Shown here piece after piece: positions 5,036 to 7,719 of a stretch of DNA of 7,719 nucleotides. The translations under genes and the position numbers were made by a program. Source of the DNA: an uncultured Lachnospiraceae bacterium (GTDB lineage Bacteria > Bacillota_A > Clostridia > Lachnospirales > Lachnospiraceae); NCBI GenBank assembly GCA_905200565.1, contig CAJKKX010000097.1, forward strand, positions 1 through 7,719, given 5' to 3'. The first letter of the stretch is position 1, and every line of letters starts with the position of its first letter. Below the pieces are notes generated by a model. That model saw only the letters and a list, made by a program, of their open reading frames with translations. It had not been told where the DNA came from and did no database searches.

Positions 5036-7489
5036 ATGGTAAAAAAAATAATCGTAAGGGTAGTTACGCTGCTGCTTGTATTTTTTGCGGCAGTCTTTGC
5101 AATCGGGAGGTTCATCAACCGGGGAACGCCGGATACCACGCAGGAAATGAACGCGGCTTCTTTTCCGCTGGTCTATATGCTGCAAGGGGAGACGCAGGTC
5201 AACAGTCTGCATGGCTATGCAAAAGAAATGGACGTGACGGCAATGCGCGACGCATTGACGCCGATCGACAGCGAACGGACGGTCACCATACAGATTCAGC
5301 CGTTTCAGAAAAAAATCAATGGAATCAGCTTCGAGGTTCTGACCATAGACGGGGAAACCTCGATGGAAAATACAAAGGTGACGAAGATCCGCGAGGACGA
5401 AAATTATGTGACGGCGACGCTTGAACTGCAAAATAAGATTCTGATCAATACGGAATATATGCTGAAGATTGTAGTGACTGCCGGAAACCGTGATCTTTAT
5501 TATTATACACGCATTATCCGTGAGGATGGGCTGAACGCAGATGCTTACGTTAATTTTGTCCTGGGATTTTACCAGAACTGCCTGAATGGAAATGATCTGA
5601 ACATTGAGGAGTTTGTGGAGCCGGATACGGAGGCGGATAACTCATCTTTTGCCCATGTGGACATCCACAGCAGTACGGCGCAGATGGTCTGGAAAGGGCT
5701 GAATCCGCAGGTCTACTATAAGCCGACGCCAAGTATCCGGGAGCTGAACGAGAATACGGCTACGATCGTGATGGACTATATGATCTCTGCGGCAGGGGAG
5801 GAGAATCAGGTAGAGCTGTACCGGGTGTCCGAATATTATCGGATGCGTTATACGGAAGAGAGAATCCTTTTGCTGGATTTTGAGAGAGATACCAGTGAGA
5901 TTTTTAATCCGGAGGGGCAGGTCTTAAGTGAGAAAGGAGTGATTCTTGGCATTACAGACCGGAATGTTACTTATAAAAATGATAAGGGAAATAATTTCTT
6001 TGCGTTTGTCCGGGAGGGCGCTCTGTGGTGCTACGACGTGAATGGAAATAAGCTGGTTCAGGTATTTAGTTTTCCGCAGGAACAAAATTCAGATTCCAGA
6101 GATATGTACAATCGAAATGATATTCGTATTGTAAATATGGATGAACAGGGGAACATGTATTTTCTGGTATGTGGTTATATGAACCGGGGAATTCATGAGG
6201 GAGAGTCCGGCGTGGCGGTCTATTATTATGACGCGCCTGGCTCTGTCGTGTCGGAGTGCCTTTTTGTGGAGACGAACCAGGCGTTTTCACTGTTGAAAGA
6301 GGATGTACGGTCCATGGCCTATGTGACGGAGGACGGAAAGGGATTCTGCCTTCTGGTGAATGAAGAGGCTTATGCCATTAACATCGAGACGCGTCAGGTG
6401 GACAAGATCGCCTCCGGCCTGATGCAGGAGGGTTATGGCTCTTCGGCGTCCGGCAGGCAGTTTGCATGGATGAACGGCAGCGATGCTTTTGCATGTACTT
6501 CGATTACGGTTATGGACCTGGAAAACCGGAGCACGAGGGAAATTACCTGTGGAGAGGAACAGAAGCTGAAATTCCTGGGATTCATCGGGGAAGATCTGGC
6601 TTATGGCCTGGCGGATGCGGGAGACATCGACAGGAGCCATACAGGATATGAGATTTTTCCGATGAACCGGGTGTTGATCATAAATCAGGCAGGAGAGACC
6701 GTAAAGGATTACACGCCGCAGGGAGGTTATGTTTCGGGAGCCGTCATTGTGGATAATCTGATGACGCTTATGCGGATTCGCCCGTCAGAGGGCGGATATG
6801 AGGAGATGGAGGAGGAACACATTGTCGGCAGTTCAGCAGACAAAGAGTCGGGCTTTGGGCTGACGACGATGAATTCCCAGCGCAAGGAAGAAATCCATAT
6901 CCTGAAAGTCGGGACGGCTTTAAAGACTACGAAGCAGCCGCAGGTAGTGCGGTGCCGCCAGCAGATTTACGAGGGGTCGAAGGAGATCATTCTGGAACCG
7001 AAGGAGAAATCAAAGGACGTCTATTATGTCTATGCAAAAGGATCACTGGAAGGGATCTACCGTTCGGCAAATCAGGCAATCCGCAGGGCGGATGAGGCGC
7101 TGGGGGTTGTCGTAGACGGCAGTCAGCAGATGGTATGGGAGAGAGGAAATAAGCAGACGAAGCTCGATCTGGATGTAAAGACATTTCCGGCAGCCTTCCT
7201 GGAGTACAGCCTGGATGTGGATGCGATACAGGCGAACATGGAACAGAAGGTGCTCGATCTTACGGGATGCACACTGGAACAGGTTCTGTATTTCGTGAGT
7301 GCGGGGACGCCGGTGCTTGCTAAGACGAAGGAGGGAGCCGTGATTATCGGCGGCTACGATGAATATAATACAAGGCTTCTGAAAAAGGGAGATACGGAGC
7401 TTACCTATGCCGGATTGCAGGACAGCACGGCCATGTTCGAGGAGGCCGGAAACGTGTTTATCACGTATCTGGACCCATTGACAGAATAG
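5036..7489 (+). CDS. Large membrane-anchored extracytoplasmic protein of unknown function
   Basis: The 817-residue product starts MVKKIIVRVV, followed by one hydrophobic helix (about 5-23, TLLLVFFAAVFAIG). There is no lipobox Cys, so it is best read as an N-terminal membrane anchor or uncleaved signal with the remaining ~790 residues outside the cell. Residues 30-290 look like mixed beta/alpha domains. Residues about 300-580 contain recurring short blade-like strands (FFAFVREGALWCYDVNG at 321-337, NMYFLVCGYM at 373-382, KGFCLLVNEEAYAINI at 435-450, QFAWMNGSD at 475-483) that suggest a beta-propeller. The C-terminal part (about 735-812) has DLTGCTLEQVLYFVSAGTPV then GAVIIGGYDEYN, vaguely like a papain/C39-like fold but without a visible catalytic His. 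AAGGGGAGG at 5018-5026 gives a strong ribosome site nine bases before the ATG. It follows the methyltransferase by 16 nt. No function is assigned; it resembles hypothetical proteins of Lachnospiraceae. Confidence 0.88.
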   Translation: MVKKIIVRVVTLLLVFFAAVFAIGRFINRGTPDTTQEMNAASFPLVYMLQGETQVNSLHGYAKEMDVTAMRDALTPIDSERTVTIQIQPFQKKINGISFEVLTIDGETSMENTKVTKIREDENYVTATLELQNKILINTEYMLKIVVTAGNRDLYYYTRIIREDGLNADAYVNFVLGFYQNCLNGNDLNIEEFVEPDTEADNSSFAHVDIHSSTAQMVWKGLNPQVYYKPTPSIRELNENTATIVMDYMISAAGEENQVELYRVSEYYRMRYTEERILLLDFERDTSEIFNPEGQVLSEKGVILGITDRNVTYKNDKGNNFFAFVREGALWCYDVNGNKLVQVFSFPQEQNSDSRDMYNRNDIRIVNMDEQGNMYFLVCGYMNRGIHEGESGVAVYYYDAPGSVVSECLFVETNQAFSLLKEDVRSMAYVTEDGKGFCLLVNEEAYAINIETRQVDKIASGLMQEGYGSSASGRQFAWMNGSDAFACTSITVMDLENRSTREITCGEEQKLKFLGFIGEDLAYGLADAGDIDRSHTGYEIFPMNRVLIINQAGETVKDYTPQGGYVSGAVIVDNLMTLMRIRPSEGGYEEMEEEHIVGSSADKESGFGLTTMNSQRKEEIHILKVGTALKTTKQPQVVRCRQQIYEGSKEIILEPKEKSKDVYYVYAKGSLEGIYRSANQAIRRADEALGVVVDGSQQMVWERGNKQTKLDLDVKTFPAAFLEYSLDVDAIQANMEQKVLDLTGCTLEQVLYFVSAGTPVLAKTKEGAVIIGGYDEYNTRLLKKGDTELTYAGLQDSTAMFEEAGNVFITYLDPLTE

Positions 7490-7505
7490 GTTTTCCAGTA
7501 CAAAA

Positions 7506-7547
7506 AACAGCCTGAAACGGAGTAAGAACGCTTCGTTTCAGGCTGTT
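7506..7547 (-). terminator. Intrinsic terminator for the convergent hemolysin III-like gene, possibly bidirectional
   Basis: AACAGCCTGAAACG (7506-7519) pairs perfectly with CGTTTCAGGCTGTT (7534-7547), a 14-bp stem. Two Watson-Crick and two wobble pairs can extend it inward to a 6-base loop (7524-7529). On the minus strand the stem runs straight into TTTTTT (7507-7502), a classic intrinsic terminator for the gene ending at 7562. On the plus strand only TTGTC follows, so termination of the gene ending at 7489 would rely on the strong stem with a poor U-tract. Confidence 0.88.
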
Positions 7548-7561
7548 GTCATATGCGTGTC

Positions 7562-7719
7562 TCAGGGAAGGGGCATTCCGGCCACAAACACGTACATCAG
7601 GATGAAATGACATACGCTCCCGCCCATGACGAACAGGTGAAAGATCTCGTGAGATCCGAAATTTTTATGCCTGGAGTTGAAAAGCGGGAGCTTTAATGCA
7701 TAGATGACGCCTCCGGCGG
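7562..7719 (-). CDS. Hemolysin III / TrhA (YqfA) family membrane protein, C-terminal fragment
   Basis: The last 51 residues of a gene entering from the right edge read AGGVIYALKLPLFNSR and continue HKNFGSHEIFHLFVMGGSVC, then HFILMYVFVAG, ending MPLP with a TGA at 7564-7562. The SHEIFHLFVxxGSxxHF pattern is the C-terminal signature of the hemolysin III/PAQR (CREST superfamily) proteins, in which the conserved His residues bind a metal ion between seven membrane helices. The fragment covers the last loop and helix only; the N-terminal six helices lie outside the window. Despite the name, these proteins are mostly uncharacterised membrane proteins, some linked to membrane energetics. It converges on the 817-residue protein gene and ends 72 nt from it, with a hairpin terminator between. 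Confidence 0.93.
   Translation of the reverse strand, partial: AGGVIYALKLPLFNSRHKNFGSHEIFHLFVMGGSVCHFILMYVFVAGMPLP

Noticed and set aside
1..7719. Defence system, toxin-antitoxin, CRISPR, prophage or insertion sequence
   Set aside because: No nuclease, reverse transcriptase, transposase, integrase, direct-repeat array or small paired toxin-like genes are visible; every large frame is accounted for by housekeeping or hypothetical cellular genes.

Overview
The window reads as an ordinary chromosomal segment of a Firmicute of class Clostridia, most likely a Lachnospiraceae-type gut anaerobe. The basis is the gdpP-rplI-dnaB order typical of Firmicutes, strong AGGAGG-type ribosome binding sites, intermediate GC content, and two hypothetical proteins of a style I associate with that family. 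The assignment is an inference from gene content and protein style; no database search was made. I see no tRNA, rRNA, CRISPR array, transposase, phage gene or attachment site.

Left part, minus strand (read from 2931 down to 1): a housekeeping operon begins at a sigma-A-type promoter (-35 at 2926-2931, -10 at 2903-2908). It encodes GdpP (cyclic-di-AMP phosphodiesterase; two membrane helices, PAS, degenerate GGDEF, DHH and DHHA1 domains), ribosomal protein L9, and the N-terminal 110 residues of the replicative helicase DnaB, which runs off the window. Shine-Dalgarno placement moves the gdpP start to 2874 and the rplI start to 785. The dnaB Shine-Dalgarno overlaps the rplI stop codon.

Middle, plus strand: divergent from gdpP is a 225-residue protein that is Met/Pro/Gln/Tyr/Gly-rich, has a Cys cluster at the N-terminus and an Arg/Cys-rich C-terminus, and looks like a spore-coat or spore-associated protein. 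Its upstream region has a good match to the late mother-cell sigma-K promoter pattern. A perfect 15-bp inverted repeat follows the gene. Next, behind its own sigma-A-like promoter, comes a two-gene unit: a SAM-dependent methyltransferase of the METTL25/Methyltransf_32 type and, 16 nt downstream, an 817-residue protein with one N-terminal membrane anchor and a large predicted extracytoplasmic region of unknown function.

Right end: a hairpin at 7506-7547 separates this unit from a convergent, truncated minus-strand gene for a hemolysin III/TrhA-type membrane protein. The hairpin has a T-run only on the minus-strand side, so it is mainly that gene's terminator.

The most interesting items are the putative sporulation gene back-to-back with gdpP, and the conserved-looking but uncharacterised methyltransferase plus membrane-anchored protein pair. 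Neither is demonstrably a new system from sequence alone.
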